NCBI GenBank assembly: GCA_023206055.1
Contig: CP065366.1
Location: forward strand, 3,038,001-3,102,000
Direction of reading: 5' to 3'
DNA: 64,000 nt
Source: Vibrio cyclitrophicus
GTDB lineage: Bacteria; Pseudomonadota; Gammaproteobacteria; Enterobacterales; Vibrionaceae
The notes below the pieces were generated by a model. The model saw nothing but the letters and a program-made list of their open reading frames with translations. It was not told the origin of the DNA and made no database searches. Each line of letters opens with the position of its first letter. The first letter of the stretch is position 1. The position numbers and the translations under genes were made by a program. Positions 42,447-51,035 of the stretch are shown piece by piece.

Positions 42447-43187
42447 TTAAGAGCGATGCTCTTTAATGAATTCAGCCAGTAATTGTTCCTGTTCGTCAGT
42501 CAGAGCTAGGTTTTCCAGGAGTTCTGGTCTTCTTAGCCAAGTTCGGCCCAGCGATTGTTTCAACCGCCAGCGACGAATATCCTTATGGTTTCCAGACTTG
42601 AGTACCGATGGTACATCTTTATCGTCTAGCACCTCAGGGCGCGTATAATGAGGGCAATCTAACAAACCATTTGCAAAAGAGTCTTCTTCTGCTGACGCGA
42701 AATCCCCAAGTACACCCGGAACAAACCGAGATACTGAATCAATCAACGTCATGGCTGGTAGTTCACCACCCGTCATCACAAAATCTCCAATCGACCATTC
42801 TTCGTCGACTTCAGATTCAATGATGCGCTCATCTACCCCTTCGTAGCGACCACAAATAAGAAGTAAATTCTCGTTTGTTGCCAACTCTTCAACACCTTTC
42901 TGGTCGAGTTTACGACCTTGAGGTGAAAGATAGATAACTTTCGTCTTCCCCGGTGCTGCTTGCTTGGCAGTTTTGATAGCGTCGCGCAAAGGCTGAACCA
43001 TCATTAACATGCCAGGACCACCACCGTAAGGTCTATCATCAACAGTGCGATGTTTATCATGAGTGAAATCACGAGGATTCCATGTCTCAATAGATAAAAG
43101 ACCTTTCTTAACCGCTTGACCTGTTACTCCAAAATCAGTAACAGAACGGAACATTTCAGGAAACAGGCTAATTACGCCAACCCACAT
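42447..43187 (-). CDS. trmD: tRNA (guanine-N1)-methyltransferase TrmD
   Basis: SPOUT methyltransferase making m1G37 in tRNA, needed for reading-frame maintenance. 246 residues. The trefoil knot motifs YLSPQGRKLDQ, LICGRYEGVDERII and SIGDFVMTGGELPAM bind S-adenosylmethionine. Third gene of the conserved operon, 26 bp after rimM. Confidence 0.98.
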   Translation of the reverse strand: MWVGVISLFPEMFRSVTDFGVTGQAVKKGLLSIETWNPRDFTHDKHRTVDDRPYGGGPGMLMMVQPLRDAIKTAKQAAPGKTKVIYLSPQGRKLDQKGVEELATNENLLLICGRYEGVDERIIESEVDEEWSIGDFVMTGGELPAMTLIDSVSRFVPGVLGDFASAEEDSFANGLLDCPHYTRPEVLDDKDVPSVLKSGNHKDIRRWRLKQSLGRTWLRRPELLENLALTDEQEQLLAEFIKEHRS

Positions 43188-43213
43188 GTGTTCTCTCGCT
43201 CTGTAATTTGGAG

Positions 43214-43744
43214 TTAGAATCCAGGATCCCAGTCAACTTCGATCCGGCGAGCTTCGCGATCAACTTTCTTGATCACTTGCTCTTCAAGGTACGGTACTAA
43301 CCGTTCCTTTTGGCCAAAAGCATCTTTAAGATTTGCTTTGATTACTAGAACATCGTTTGAGCCAGTTTCTAATAGGTCAGTGACCTCACCAAGGTTGTAA
43401 CCTTTAGTGGTAAAAACTTGCATACCAAACAATTCGCGCCAGTAGAATTCATCTTCTGACAATTCAGGTAATGAAGCAGGGTCAATAGCAATTTCAAAGT
43501 TGGTCATCAGTTGCGCGTCTTCACGTACATCTAATCCCGCTAGCTTACATACATAGCCTTGGCCATGACGTTTCCAGCTTTCAACTTTATACTCAACCCA
43601 CTCGCCCTTTAGCTTTAAATACCAAGGACTGTAATCAAATATGCTTTCAGCATTGTCTGTGTAGGAGAACACTTTAAGCCAGCCACGAATACCATAGGTA
43701 GACCCAAGTTTACCCATGACAATTCTATTGTTTTGCTCGCTCAT
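43214..43744 (-). CDS. rimM: Ribosome maturation factor RimM
   Basis: 16S rRNA processing factor for the 30S head, binding S19. 176 residues from the ATG at 43744; the frame opens up to 43768, with an extra eight residues. N-terminal RimM domain (MGKLGSTYGIRGWLKVFS) and C-terminal PRC-barrel (GYNLGEVTDLLETGSNDVLVI) are present. Between rpsP and trmD as usual. Confidence 0.96.
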   Translation of the reverse strand: MSEQNNRIVMGKLGSTYGIRGWLKVFSYTDNAESIFDYSPWYLKLKGEWVEYKVESWKRHGQGYVCKLAGLDVREDAQLMTNFEIAIDPASLPELSEDEFYWRELFGMQVFTTKGYNLGEVTDLLETGSNDVLVIKANLKDAFGQKERLVPYLEEQVIKKVDREARRIEVDWDPGF

Positions 43745-43792
43745 CGTTTCTTTACCCTTCATCGACATAAGCTATTTCTCTTTAAAAAAGAA

Positions 43793-44041
43793 TTAAGCCG
43801 CTTTTTGAGCGTCTTTAACTAGCTTAGCTACACGATCAGATAGAGATGCGCCTTGACCAACCCAGTGGTTAACACGATCTAGGTCTAGACGTAGACCTTC
43901 TTCTTGACCTTGAGCAGTAGGGTTAAAGAAACCTACTTTCTCGATGAAACGGCCAGTTACAGAGTTACGGCTATCCGCAACTACGATTTGATAAAATGGG
44001 CGCTTCTTTGCACCGTGACGTGCCAAACGAATGGTTACCAT
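43793..44041 (-). CDS. rpsP: 30S ribosomal protein S16
   Basis: Small-subunit protein, 82 residues, needed for 30S assembly. MVTIRLARHGAKKRPFYQIV is the family N-terminus. GAGGACGAC SD. First gene of the rpsP-rimM-trmD-rplS operon, with a structured leader upstream. Confidence 0.98.
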   Translation of the reverse strand: MVTIRLARHGAKKRPFYQIVVADSRNSVTGRFIEKVGFFNPTAQGQEEGLRLDLDRVNHWVGQGASLSDRVAKLVKDAQKAA

Positions 44042-44075
44042 GTCGTCCTCTTTGCTTTCTTAATAAAATAATTAA

Positions 44076-44162
44076 CCCCAAGTATAAGTAAATAGCTTGG
44101 GGTCTCGTGCCAAATTAAAGCCCCGGAATTTTACTCTTATTCCGGTGCAATGCAAGGGCTTT
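44076..44162 (-). other. Two hairpins between ffh and rpsP
   Basis: On either strand CCCCAAG (44076-44082) pairs with CTTGGGG (44096-44102), and AAAGCCC (44117-44123) pairs with GGGCTTT (44156-44162) around an inner CCGGAAT / ATTCCGG stem. They may be the ffh terminator plus an rpsP leader structure. U-tracts are poor, so the exact role is open. Confidence 0.45.
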
Positions 44163-44253
44163 AGCTATTTTTTCACCAACATAGCCACCGAACACTTTCT
44201 GTGACACGGCTAACACTATGAAAAGTAACGCAGCTAAAGCTTACATTTGTAGA

Positions 44254-45648
44254 TTATCGGCCAAACGGGTTAAAACCACCACCCATTCCGCCCATACCTC
44301 CACCGCCGCCCATCATGCCTTGCATGTTGCGCATCATGCCTTTCATTCCACCCTTCTGCATTTTCTTCATCATCTTCTGCATTTGAGTGAACTGTTTCAG
44401 CATACGGTTTACATCTTGTACTTGAGTACCAGAACCTGCGGCAATACGCTTCTTGCGTGAGCCTTTGATTAGGTCAGGGCGCTGGCGCTCTTTCATTGTC
44501 ATAGAGTTGATGATCGCTTCCATTTGCTTGAACATCTTGTCATCAACTTTATCTTTTACGTTGTCCGGTAGCTGAGACATGCCAGGAAGCTTATCCATCA
44601 TGCCCATCATTCCGCCCATGTTCTGCATTTGTCCTAGCTGTTCACGGAAGTCTTCAAGGTCAAAGCCTTTCTTCTCTTTGAACTTCTTAGCCAGTTTCTC
44701 TGCTTTCTCGGTATCAACGTTTTTCTGTAGGTCTTCAATAAGAGACAGTACGTCACCCATACCAAGGATACGAGAAGCAACACGATCTGGGTGGAACGGT
44801 TCTAGTGCGTCAGTTTTTTCACCAACACCCAAGAATTTAATCGGTTTACCTGTGATATGACGAACAGATAGAGCAGCACCACCGCGCGCATCACCATCAA
44901 CTTTCGTCAAGATAACACCGGTTAGTGGTAGAGCATCACCAAAGGCTTTTGCAGTATTCGCAGCATCTTGACCTGTCATTGCATCAACAACGAACAGTGT
45001 CTCTACTGGTTTAATTGCAGTATGAAGCTCTTTGATTTCGCCCATCATCTCTTCATCGATAGCCAAACGACCAGCAGTATCGACAAGTAGCACGTCGTAG
45101 AATTTCTTCTTCGCGTGGTCGATTGCAGCGTTTGCAATATCAAGAGGCTTTTGATCAGCTGAAGATGGGAAGAAGTCTACGCCAACATCGCTTGCTAACG
45201 TTTCAAGCTGTTTGATCGCAGCTGGACGGTAAACGTCGGCAGACACAACCAAGACTTTCTTCTTATCACGCTCAGTTAGAAGCTTGGATAGCTTACCTAC
45301 AGATGTGGTTTTACCCGCACCTTGTAGACCCGCCATTAAGATGACTGCTGGCGGTTGCGCTGCTAGGTTAAGAGCCTCGTTAGACTCACCCATCACCGCT
45401 TCAAGTTCAGCTTGAACGATCTTAATGAATTCTTGACCAGGCGTTAGAGATTTAGATACCTCAACACCCACAGCGCCTTCTTTTACGCGCTTAACAAAAT
45501 CGCGGACAACGGGCAGTGCAACGTCGGCTTCAAGTAGCGCCATACGTACTTCACGCAGCGTCTCTTTAATATTGTCTTCGGTCAGACGACCTTTACCGCT
45601 GATGTTCTTCAGCGTTTTGGATAGACGATCCGTTAAATTATCAAACAT
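44254..45648 (-). CDS. ffh: Signal recognition particle protein Ffh
   Basis: SRP54-type GTPase that binds 4.5S RNA and signal sequences. 464 residues from the ATG at 45648. N domain (1-85), G domain with GLQGAGKTTSVGKL, DTAGRL and TKVDGDARGG, then a methionine-rich M domain (about 325-430) and a Gly/Met-rich tail (MMGGGGGMGGMGGG). The extra TTG-started frame to 45666 adds six residues without support. Divergent from ypjD, as in many gamma-proteobacteria. Confidence 0.97.
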   Translation of the reverse strand: MFDNLTDRLSKTLKNISGKGRLTEDNIKETLREVRMALLEADVALPVVRDFVKRVKEGAVGVEVSKSLTPGQEFIKIVQAELEAVMGESNEALNLAAQPPAVILMAGLQGAGKTTSVGKLSKLLTERDKKKVLVVSADVYRPAAIKQLETLASDVGVDFFPSSADQKPLDIANAAIDHAKKKFYDVLLVDTAGRLAIDEEMMGEIKELHTAIKPVETLFVVDAMTGQDAANTAKAFGDALPLTGVILTKVDGDARGGAALSVRHITGKPIKFLGVGEKTDALEPFHPDRVASRILGMGDVLSLIEDLQKNVDTEKAEKLAKKFKEKKGFDLEDFREQLGQMQNMGGMMGMMDKLPGMSQLPDNVKDKVDDKMFKQMEAIINSMTMKERQRPDLIKGSRKKRIAAGSGTQVQDVNRMLKQFTQMQKMMKKMQKGGMKGMMRNMQGMMGGGGGMGGMGGGFNPFGR

Positions 45649-45839
45649 AGTTTTCTCTTCGCTCAAAACTGCGACTATTACTGTGAGTATACATTAGCGT
45701 GGATTAGAGTCATACCCGTTGTAGAGCGTTAATCATCCGTGCTTGTGATGTGAGACATTATTCACTTGGAATTGAATGAGGTTCACCATAGCCCCAAAGA
45801 GCGATGCGAGGTATAATTCGCCAATTAGTAATCATTTAA

Positions 45840-46643
45840 ATGGATACCATGGACAGTCTTATTGCGATCGCAGCAGCCTTTCTTTATATAATGGCGATTT
45901 CCACGATCATTCCAGGTCTCGTGCATCAAACAGGGATCCGTGTAAAAACGGTGTTTATCAGCGCATTACTTGCTCTAGTTTTTCATGCTTTGTTGCTTGG
46001 CGATTTGATTTTTAATGCCAGTGGCCAAAACCTCAGTATCTTAAACGTTGCTTCATTAATCAGTTTAATTATCTCTGTAGTAATGAGCGGAGCCATGCTC
46101 AAAACCCGTTTGTGGTTCATCTTACCTGTTGTTTATAGCTTCGCTGCGTTGAACTTGATGGCGGCTACTTTTCTTCCAAGCACCTTTATCAAACATTTAG
46201 AGAACGATCCAAAACTGCTCGTGCACATCTCTTTGGCGTTATTCTCATACGCAACGCTGACCATCGGTGCGCTATACGCTCTGCAACTTGCGTGGCTAGA
46301 TCACAAACTTAAAAAGAAAAAAGCCTTGGTGATAAACCCTAACCTACCTCCTTTAATGATGGTGGAAAGACAGCTTTTCAAGATCATTCTGATTGGTAAT
46401 GGCTTATTAACGGGTACTTTATTGACTGGCCTTATCTTCGTACAAGATATGTTTGCTCAAGGAAAGGCGCACAAAGCGGTGTTGTCTTTTATCGCTTGGG
46501 TTATCTACTCCATCCTTCTTTGGGGGCACTATCAAAAAGGTTGGCGTGGACAAAAAGTCACTTGGTTCGCACTGGCCGGTGCCAGCATGCTGACATTAGC
46601 CTACTTTGGTAGCCGCTTCGTTCAGGAAATCATCCTGAACTAG
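45840..46643 (+). CDS. ypjD: YpjD-type inner-membrane protein (cytochrome c assembly/HemX-like)
   Basis: Polytopic membrane protein of 267 residues with about eight hydrophobic segments, in the CcsA/HemX-like family. It resembles E. coli YpjD: SGQNLSILNVASLISL, LLVHISLALFSYATLTIGALYALQLAWLD, and the C-terminal LLWGHYQKGWRGQKVTWFALAG. The exact function is unknown; the WGHYxxGWRG part recalls haem-handling WWD-like regions. A second ATG at 45849 is an equally possible start. Its place between ffh and a CorC/CorB-like gene is the same as in E. coli. Confidence 0.88.
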   Translation: MDTMDSLIAIAAAFLYIMAISTIIPGLVHQTGIRVKTVFISALLALVFHALLLGDLIFNASGQNLSILNVASLISLIISVVMSGAMLKTRLWFILPVVYSFAALNLMAATFLPSTFIKHLENDPKLLVHISLALFSYATLTIGALYALQLAWLDHKLKKKKALVINPNLPPLMMVERQLFKIILIGNGLLTGTLLTGLIFVQDMFAQGKAHKAVLSFIAWVIYSILLWGHYQKGWRGQKVTWFALAGASMLTLAYFGSRFVQEIILN

Positions 46644-46653
46644 TCTGTAAAAT

Positions 46654-46684
46654 AAAGGCAAGGTCTCACATACCTTGCCTTTTA
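46654..46684 (+). terminator. ypjD terminator
   Basis: Hairpin AAAGGCAAGGT / ACCTTGCCTTTT 10 bp after the stop. Confidence 0.88.
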
Positions 46685-46707
46685 AATATTGAGTGCAATA
46701 CATTCAA

Positions 46708-46736
46708 TTGACATCTCGACCATGTTCGGTCATAAA
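46708..46736 (+). promoter_or_regulatory. Candidate sigma-70 promoter of the corC-like gene
   Basis: TTGACA, a 17-bp spacer, then CATAAA. The start codon lies 35 bp past the -10 element. Confidence 0.45.
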
Positions 46737-46770
46737 TTAATCAAGATACACAAATAGGAAAAGAATAGTT

Positions 46771-48042
46771 TTGGACGACATATCAACGGGTATCTTATTT
46801 GCGCTACTCGCGTGTCTCATTGTAATTTCTGGTTATTTCTCTGGTTCCGAAACGGGCATGATGTCCCTGAACCGCTACCGTTTAAAGCACTTGGCCAATA
46901 CGGGCCATAAAGGTGCCAAACGTGTAGAAAAACTTCTGAACCGCCCAGACAGATTGATTGGCCTCATTCTCATCGGCAACAATCTCGTCAACATTCTTGC
47001 ATCTGCGATCGCGACTATTCTTGGTATGCGCATCTACGGGGATATCGGTGTAGCTATCGCTACAGGTGTCCTGACTCTCGTGATCCTCGTCTTCGCCGAG
47101 GTAACACCAAAAACCATCGCCTCTTTATTTCCTGAGCGTGTCTCTTACGCGAGTAGTATCCTATTGATGATACTAATGAAGGTTCTGTCGCCATTGGTGA
47201 TCTTAGTGAACTTCATTACTAACGGCTTCATTCGTATCTTAGGCGTCAAAGCCAGCCATGACGCAACGGACCACTTGAGCTCAGAAGAGCTTAGAACCGT
47301 GGTAAATGAAGCAGGTAGCCTAATCCCTCAGCGTCACCAAGATATGTTGGTGTCTATTCTGGATTTAGAGCACGTCACCGTGAACGACATCATGGTGCCT
47401 CGTAATGAGATTACCGGTATCGACATCAATGACGACTGGAAATCTATCGTTCGTCAATTGACCCACTCGCCTCATGGCCGAGTGGTTCTCTATCGTGATC
47501 AGATAGATGAAGTGGTTGGTATGCTTAGGCTGCGAGAAGCTTACCGATTGATGCTTGAAAAGAACGAATTCAATAAAGAGACCCTGTTGCGTGCAGCGGA
47601 TGAGATCTACTTTATTCCTGAAGCGACACCACTCAATATTCAACTGCTTAAGTTTCAACGCAATAAGCAGCGTATCGGTTTGATTGTTGATGAGTATGGT
47701 GATATCAACGGCTTGGTTACATTAGAAGATATTCTAGAAGAGATCGTGGGTGAGTTTACCACCTCAATCGCCCCAAGCTTATCTGAAGAAATTACGCCGC
47801 AAAGCGATGGCAGCTTCTTGATTGAAGGCAGCGCCAACATCCGAGACATCAACAAAGGCTTACAGTGGGCACTGCCTACCGATGGTCCAAGAACGCTGAA
47901 TGGTTTGATACTGGAACATCTTGAAGATATTCCAGAGAGTCACCTGAGTGTTCAGGTTGCCAGCCACCCAATGGAGATAGTTGAACTCGAAGAGAACCGT
48001 ATCAAGCTGGTGCGTGTGTTCCCACAGATCGTGAACGGCTAA
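46771..48042 (+). CDS. HlyC/CorC (CNNM) family membrane protein
   Basis: Membrane protein of 423 residues of the CorB/YfjD type, linked to magnesium or cobalt handling. An N-terminal DUF21/CNNM membrane domain (about 1-190; SGSETGMMSLNRYRLKHLA), two CBS domains (about 205-330; IMVPRNEITGIDINDD, GLIVDEYGDINGLVTLEDILEEIVGEF) and a C-terminal CorC_HlyC domain (SFLIEGSANIRDINKGL). The start is TTG at 46771 with AGGAAAAG about nine bases upstream; no ATG nearby fits the family N-terminus. Adjacent to ypjD as in E. coli. Confidence 0.9.
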   Translation: MDDISTGILFALLACLIVISGYFSGSETGMMSLNRYRLKHLANTGHKGAKRVEKLLNRPDRLIGLILIGNNLVNILASAIATILGMRIYGDIGVAIATGVLTLVILVFAEVTPKTIASLFPERVSYASSILLMILMKVLSPLVILVNFITNGFIRILGVKASHDATDHLSSEELRTVVNEAGSLIPQRHQDMLVSILDLEHVTVNDIMVPRNEITGIDINDDWKSIVRQLTHSPHGRVVLYRDQIDEVVGMLRLREAYRLMLEKNEFNKETLLRAADEIYFIPEATPLNIQLLKFQRNKQRIGLIVDEYGDINGLVTLEDILEEIVGEFTTSIAPSLSEEITPQSDGSFLIEGSANIRDINKGLQWALPTDGPRTLNGLILEHLEDIPESHLSVQVASHPMEIVELEENRIKLVRVFPQIVNG

Positions 48043-48062
48043 CTGAGTTATCACTGAATCCT

Positions 48063-48086
48063 TGTCTCACCCTAAAATACGTTGAC
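48063..48086 (+). repeat. Solo IS-end-like sequence
   Basis: The 24 bases match the end of the IS3 element at 34205-34228 at 22 positions: TGTCTC, two differing bases, then CCTAAAATACGTTGAC. No transposase gene is nearby. It directly precedes the terminator at 48088-48120. Confidence 0.6.
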
Positions 48087-48087
48087 G

Positions 48088-48120
48088 AAAAAGGCCCGGT
48101 TCATTGAACCGGGCCTTTTA
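48088..48120. terminator. corC-like/luxS bidirectional terminator
   Basis: Hairpin AAAAAGGCCCGGTTC / GAACCGGGCCTTTTA between convergent genes. Confidence 0.9.
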
Positions 48121-48163
48121 GTATCTAACTCGCCCTATCTATATCTAGGATAGCTATCAATGA

Positions 48164-48682
48164 CTAGTCGATTTTAAGCTCTTGCAGCATAGACTCTGGT
48201 AGTGCCAGTTCATCATTCTTGTTTACAGAAATGCCTGCAGCGATGATTGCATTCGCGATCTCTTTCGCTTCATCCAAAGAGTGCATTGCAGCGGTACCAC
48301 ATTGGTATTCGTTCAGCTCAGGGATCTTATTCTGGTTCTCAACTTTCAGTACGTCTTGCATCGCTGCCAACCAACCGTCTGCGACTTGTTGCTCTGTAGG
48401 CGTACCAATCAGGCTCATGTAGAAACCAGTACGGCAACCCATAGGTGAGATATCGATGATCTCTACATCTGAACCGTTCAATTGATTACGCATGAAACCA
48501 GCGTATAGATGCTCTAGAGTATGGATACCTTTCTCAGATAGTATGTCTTTGTTTGGCGCAGTAAAACGCAGGTCAAACACAGTGATGGTATCCCCTTTTG
48601 GGGTTTGCATTGTTTTAGCAACACGAACGGCAGGGGCGTTCATGCGTGTGTGATCAACAGTGAAACTATCTAATAAAGGCAT
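48164..48682 (-). CDS. luxS: S-ribosylhomocysteine lyase LuxS
   Basis: Cleaves S-ribosylhomocysteine to homocysteine and DPD, the precursor of autoinducer-2; part of the activated methyl cycle. 172 residues as in V. harveyi. Metal-binding HTLEH (His54, His58 region), catalytic cysteine in MGCRTGFY and the third metal ligand in YQCGTAAMHSLD are intact. It follows the lytic-transglycosylase-like gene and gshA on the same strand, so gshA-slt-luxS could be one operon. Confidence 0.97.
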   Translation of the reverse strand: MPLLDSFTVDHTRMNAPAVRVAKTMQTPKGDTITVFDLRFTAPNKDILSEKGIHTLEHLYAGFMRNQLNGSDVEIIDISPMGCRTGFYMSLIGTPTEQQVADGWLAAMQDVLKVENQNKIPELNEYQCGTAAMHSLDEAKEIANAIIAAGISVNKNDELALPESMLQELKID

Positions 48683-48706
48683 TGCTCTTCTCCATGACGT
48701 CTGGCT

Positions 48707-49318
48707 TTAAAAAAACCAGCTTCGATTGTCTTCTAGTTCTTTGCGGCACTGTTTCAGCTGCCATCCATAATCTTTTGCTTGCTGTTCAACTTTACGCGCC
48801 ACCTTAATCAGCGATGGTTTGCTGTTGTATGACTTGCGCTTATAACCACCACGGCCTTCATGATAAGCCAGATATTGGTTATATGGATCCCATAACGAGA
48901 TACCCAATTGACGACGCGTTTCGCTGGTATACCAACCGATGAACATCAATGCATCATCAAAGTTGGTTCTTGAGCCACCGTTATTGGTCGCCTTTTGGAA
49001 ATCTTCCCAAGCAGGGTCTTGAGCTTGTGCATAACCGTAGGCACTACTCACACGACCCCACGGAATAAAGCCAAGAATGTAATCTTTAGGCGGGCGCGCA
49101 TCATGACGATAGCTACTCTCTTGTTTCACAAAAGCCATCGCTACGTTGATCGGTGTGCCCCACTCCTCTTGCATATCGAGTGCATCTTCATACCACGAAG
49201 GGTGTTCTCTAAAGATGCTACACAAATTATCTTGCTGCTTTGGCGGTGGCGTTGCACATCCAACCAATAGGCTAGAGACAACACCAACAGTCACTACAGG
49301 TAACCATTTACTACTCAC
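48707..49318 (-). CDS. Lytic transglycosylase-like lipoprotein
   Basis: Probable outer-membrane lipoprotein with a C-terminal SLT (lysozyme-like) domain, about 203 residues. Signal peptide with lipobox SLLVGC; the catalytic-type glutamate is in AFVKQESSYRHDA, followed by SSAYGYAQAQDPAWEDF and YLAYHEGRGGY. It is likely to cleave peptidoglycan, but the exact class is uncertain. The frame opens with a TTG at 49360; I prefer the GTG at 49318 because it gives a normal 20-residue lipoprotein signal, though the SD there is weak. Between gshA and luxS, a Vibrio arrangement. Confidence 0.82.
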   Translation of the reverse strand: MSSKWLPVVTVGVVSSLLVGCATPPPKQQDNLCSIFREHPSWYEDALDMQEEWGTPINVAMAFVKQESSYRHDARPPKDYILGFIPWGRVSSAYGYAQAQDPAWEDFQKATNNGGSRTNFDDALMFIGWYTSETRRQLGISLWDPYNQYLAYHEGRGGYKRKSYNSKPSLIKVARKVEQQAKDYGWQLKQCRKELEDNRSWFF

Positions 49319-49367
49319 ACGAGTAGGCTGACCTAATAAGGCTTGCTTCCTTTCCACCAACGTCTCG

Positions 49368-50936
49368 CTATGCTTTTAAATACGAAAAATAATCCGCTAA
49401 GAAGCTATCAAAATCTTGAGTGCTTGCTTCTTCACTTTGTTGCTGAGCTGTCACAGAGCGTTGAACTTCTGCTTCCATCAACTCTGCTGAATATACTTTG
49501 TATTGGTGGGCTTTGTGTTGCTGAGCGTATGTTTTACCAAGTGCGCAGCCCACTTTACCCAAACCACCCAGTTTCTTGGTCTCTTCTAGCAACTGGCCAG
49601 AAATGGTCAGCTCTGGGTTGTCAATCCAAGCTTCAAGCGTATCGCACGTTTCTTGGTATGCACGACCACCTTGTTCAGCGTCCATCATCTCGGCAATAGA
49701 GCGCAGATCTTTGAAGACACGCTTCGCCCAATCTTGCAGAGACAGTCGCTCACCGTGACAACCGATTTGCAATTCTAGACCAACTTGACGACCTTCTAAG
49801 ATCACCTTGTTCCAGTTATCACGCCAGCATTCAAGCTCGCAGTTATCCATCTCAGCAGAGTCGGTTAACACACTCCAAGTTAGGAATAAATCTAAGAAGC
49901 GAACTTGTTGCTCATTGATACCAATTGAGCTGAATGGGTTTACGTCTAAAGAGCGAACCTCGATGTACTCGACACCAGCACGAGCTAGTGCTTCTGATGG
50001 CTTCTCACCACTTTTAGCCACACGCTTAGGACGAATTGGCGCATAAAGCTCGTTCTCGATTTGAAGAACGTTGCTATTCAACTGACGGTATTCACCATCA
50101 ACTTTGGTACCAATTTCGGCAAACTCTTCCGATGGTGTGCGAATCGCTTGGTTCAATCCCTCTAGGTACTGGTCTAGGCTATTAAAGCCAATTTTCAATA
50201 CACTTTGAGCACTGTTGGTGTAGCCAAGATCGCTCAGACGTAGTGCCGTTGCTTTTGGTAGATACAGCGTCTCGCCAATCTTTTCAAAAGGTAGCTTTGT
50301 CTCTCTACCTTTGATGAAAGAAGGACATAGTGCAGGTGAAGCACCGAAGAAATAAGGAATTAACCAACCAAAACGGTAGTAATTACGAATCAAACCAAAG
50401 TAAGCATCGGACTTAGATTCACAACGCGCTTCTTCGGTTTGCTCTCCAAAAAGGCTATCCCAAAAACTATCTGGGAAAGAGAAGTTGAAGTGAACACCCG
50501 AGATAATCTGCATCAGGCTACCGTAACGGCGCTTAAGGCCTTCACGATATAGAGTCTTCATCTTGCCATTGTTAGAGGTGCCGTATTGCGCTAGCTGAAT
50601 GTAATCTTCACTGCCTACATAACAAGGCATAGAAAGCGGCCACATCTTTTCGCCATCTAACTTGGTTTGTGTGAAATGGTGGATATCAGACAACTGATTC
50701 AAAAGCGTCGGAACGTCGTTAGAAACAGGCGTAATAAACTCCAGTAGCGACTCAGAAAAATCGGTCGTTACCCATCCGTTCATCAACGCAGATCCCAAAG
50801 CCTTTGGGTGCGGCCCAGTCGCAAGATGCCCATCTTCCGTGTAGCGTAACGTTTCCCTTTCAACACCACGACCAAATTGAGAGAAGGTCTTAGGGTTGGT
50901 TGCAACTTGCTTTAGTCGCGCAGCAAAATCAGTCAA
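49368..50936 (-). CDS. gshA: Glutamate-cysteine ligase
   Basis: First step of glutathione synthesis, joining Glu and Cys with ATP. 522 residues, like the 518 of E. coli GshA (class I). Motifs: GRGVERETLRYTEDGHLATGPHP (substrate/ATP site), ISGVHFNFSFPDSFW, GVEYIEVRSLDVNPFSSIGI. C-terminus has a Gln/Ser-rich tail. The first gene of the gshA-slt-luxS group; cysteine and homocysteine metabolism link gshA and luxS. Confidence 0.96.
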   Translation of the reverse strand: MTDFAARLKQVATNPKTFSQFGRGVERETLRYTEDGHLATGPHPKALGSALMNGWVTTDFSESLLEFITPVSNDVPTLLNQLSDIHHFTQTKLDGEKMWPLSMPCYVGSEDYIQLAQYGTSNNGKMKTLYREGLKRRYGSLMQIISGVHFNFSFPDSFWDSLFGEQTEEARCESKSDAYFGLIRNYYRFGWLIPYFFGASPALCPSFIKGRETKLPFEKIGETLYLPKATALRLSDLGYTNSAQSVLKIGFNSLDQYLEGLNQAIRTPSEEFAEIGTKVDGEYRQLNSNVLQIENELYAPIRPKRVAKSGEKPSEALARAGVEYIEVRSLDVNPFSSIGINEQQVRFLDLFLTWSVLTDSAEMDNCELECWRDNWNKVILEGRQVGLELQIGCHGERLSLQDWAKRVFKDLRSIAEMMDAEQGGRAYQETCDTLEAWIDNPELTISGQLLEETKKLGGLGKVGCALGKTYAQQHKAHQYKVYSAELMEAEVQRSVTAQQQSEEASTQDFDSFLADYFSYLKA

Positions 50937-51035
50937 AATTCAGTTCACTTATCTTATATCGTTCTGATTAGAACTATCATAAATTAGGTCGGAGGAGAAA
51001 AATAGAGTCTTTTTCCTCCCCCTTTAATGTGTACT

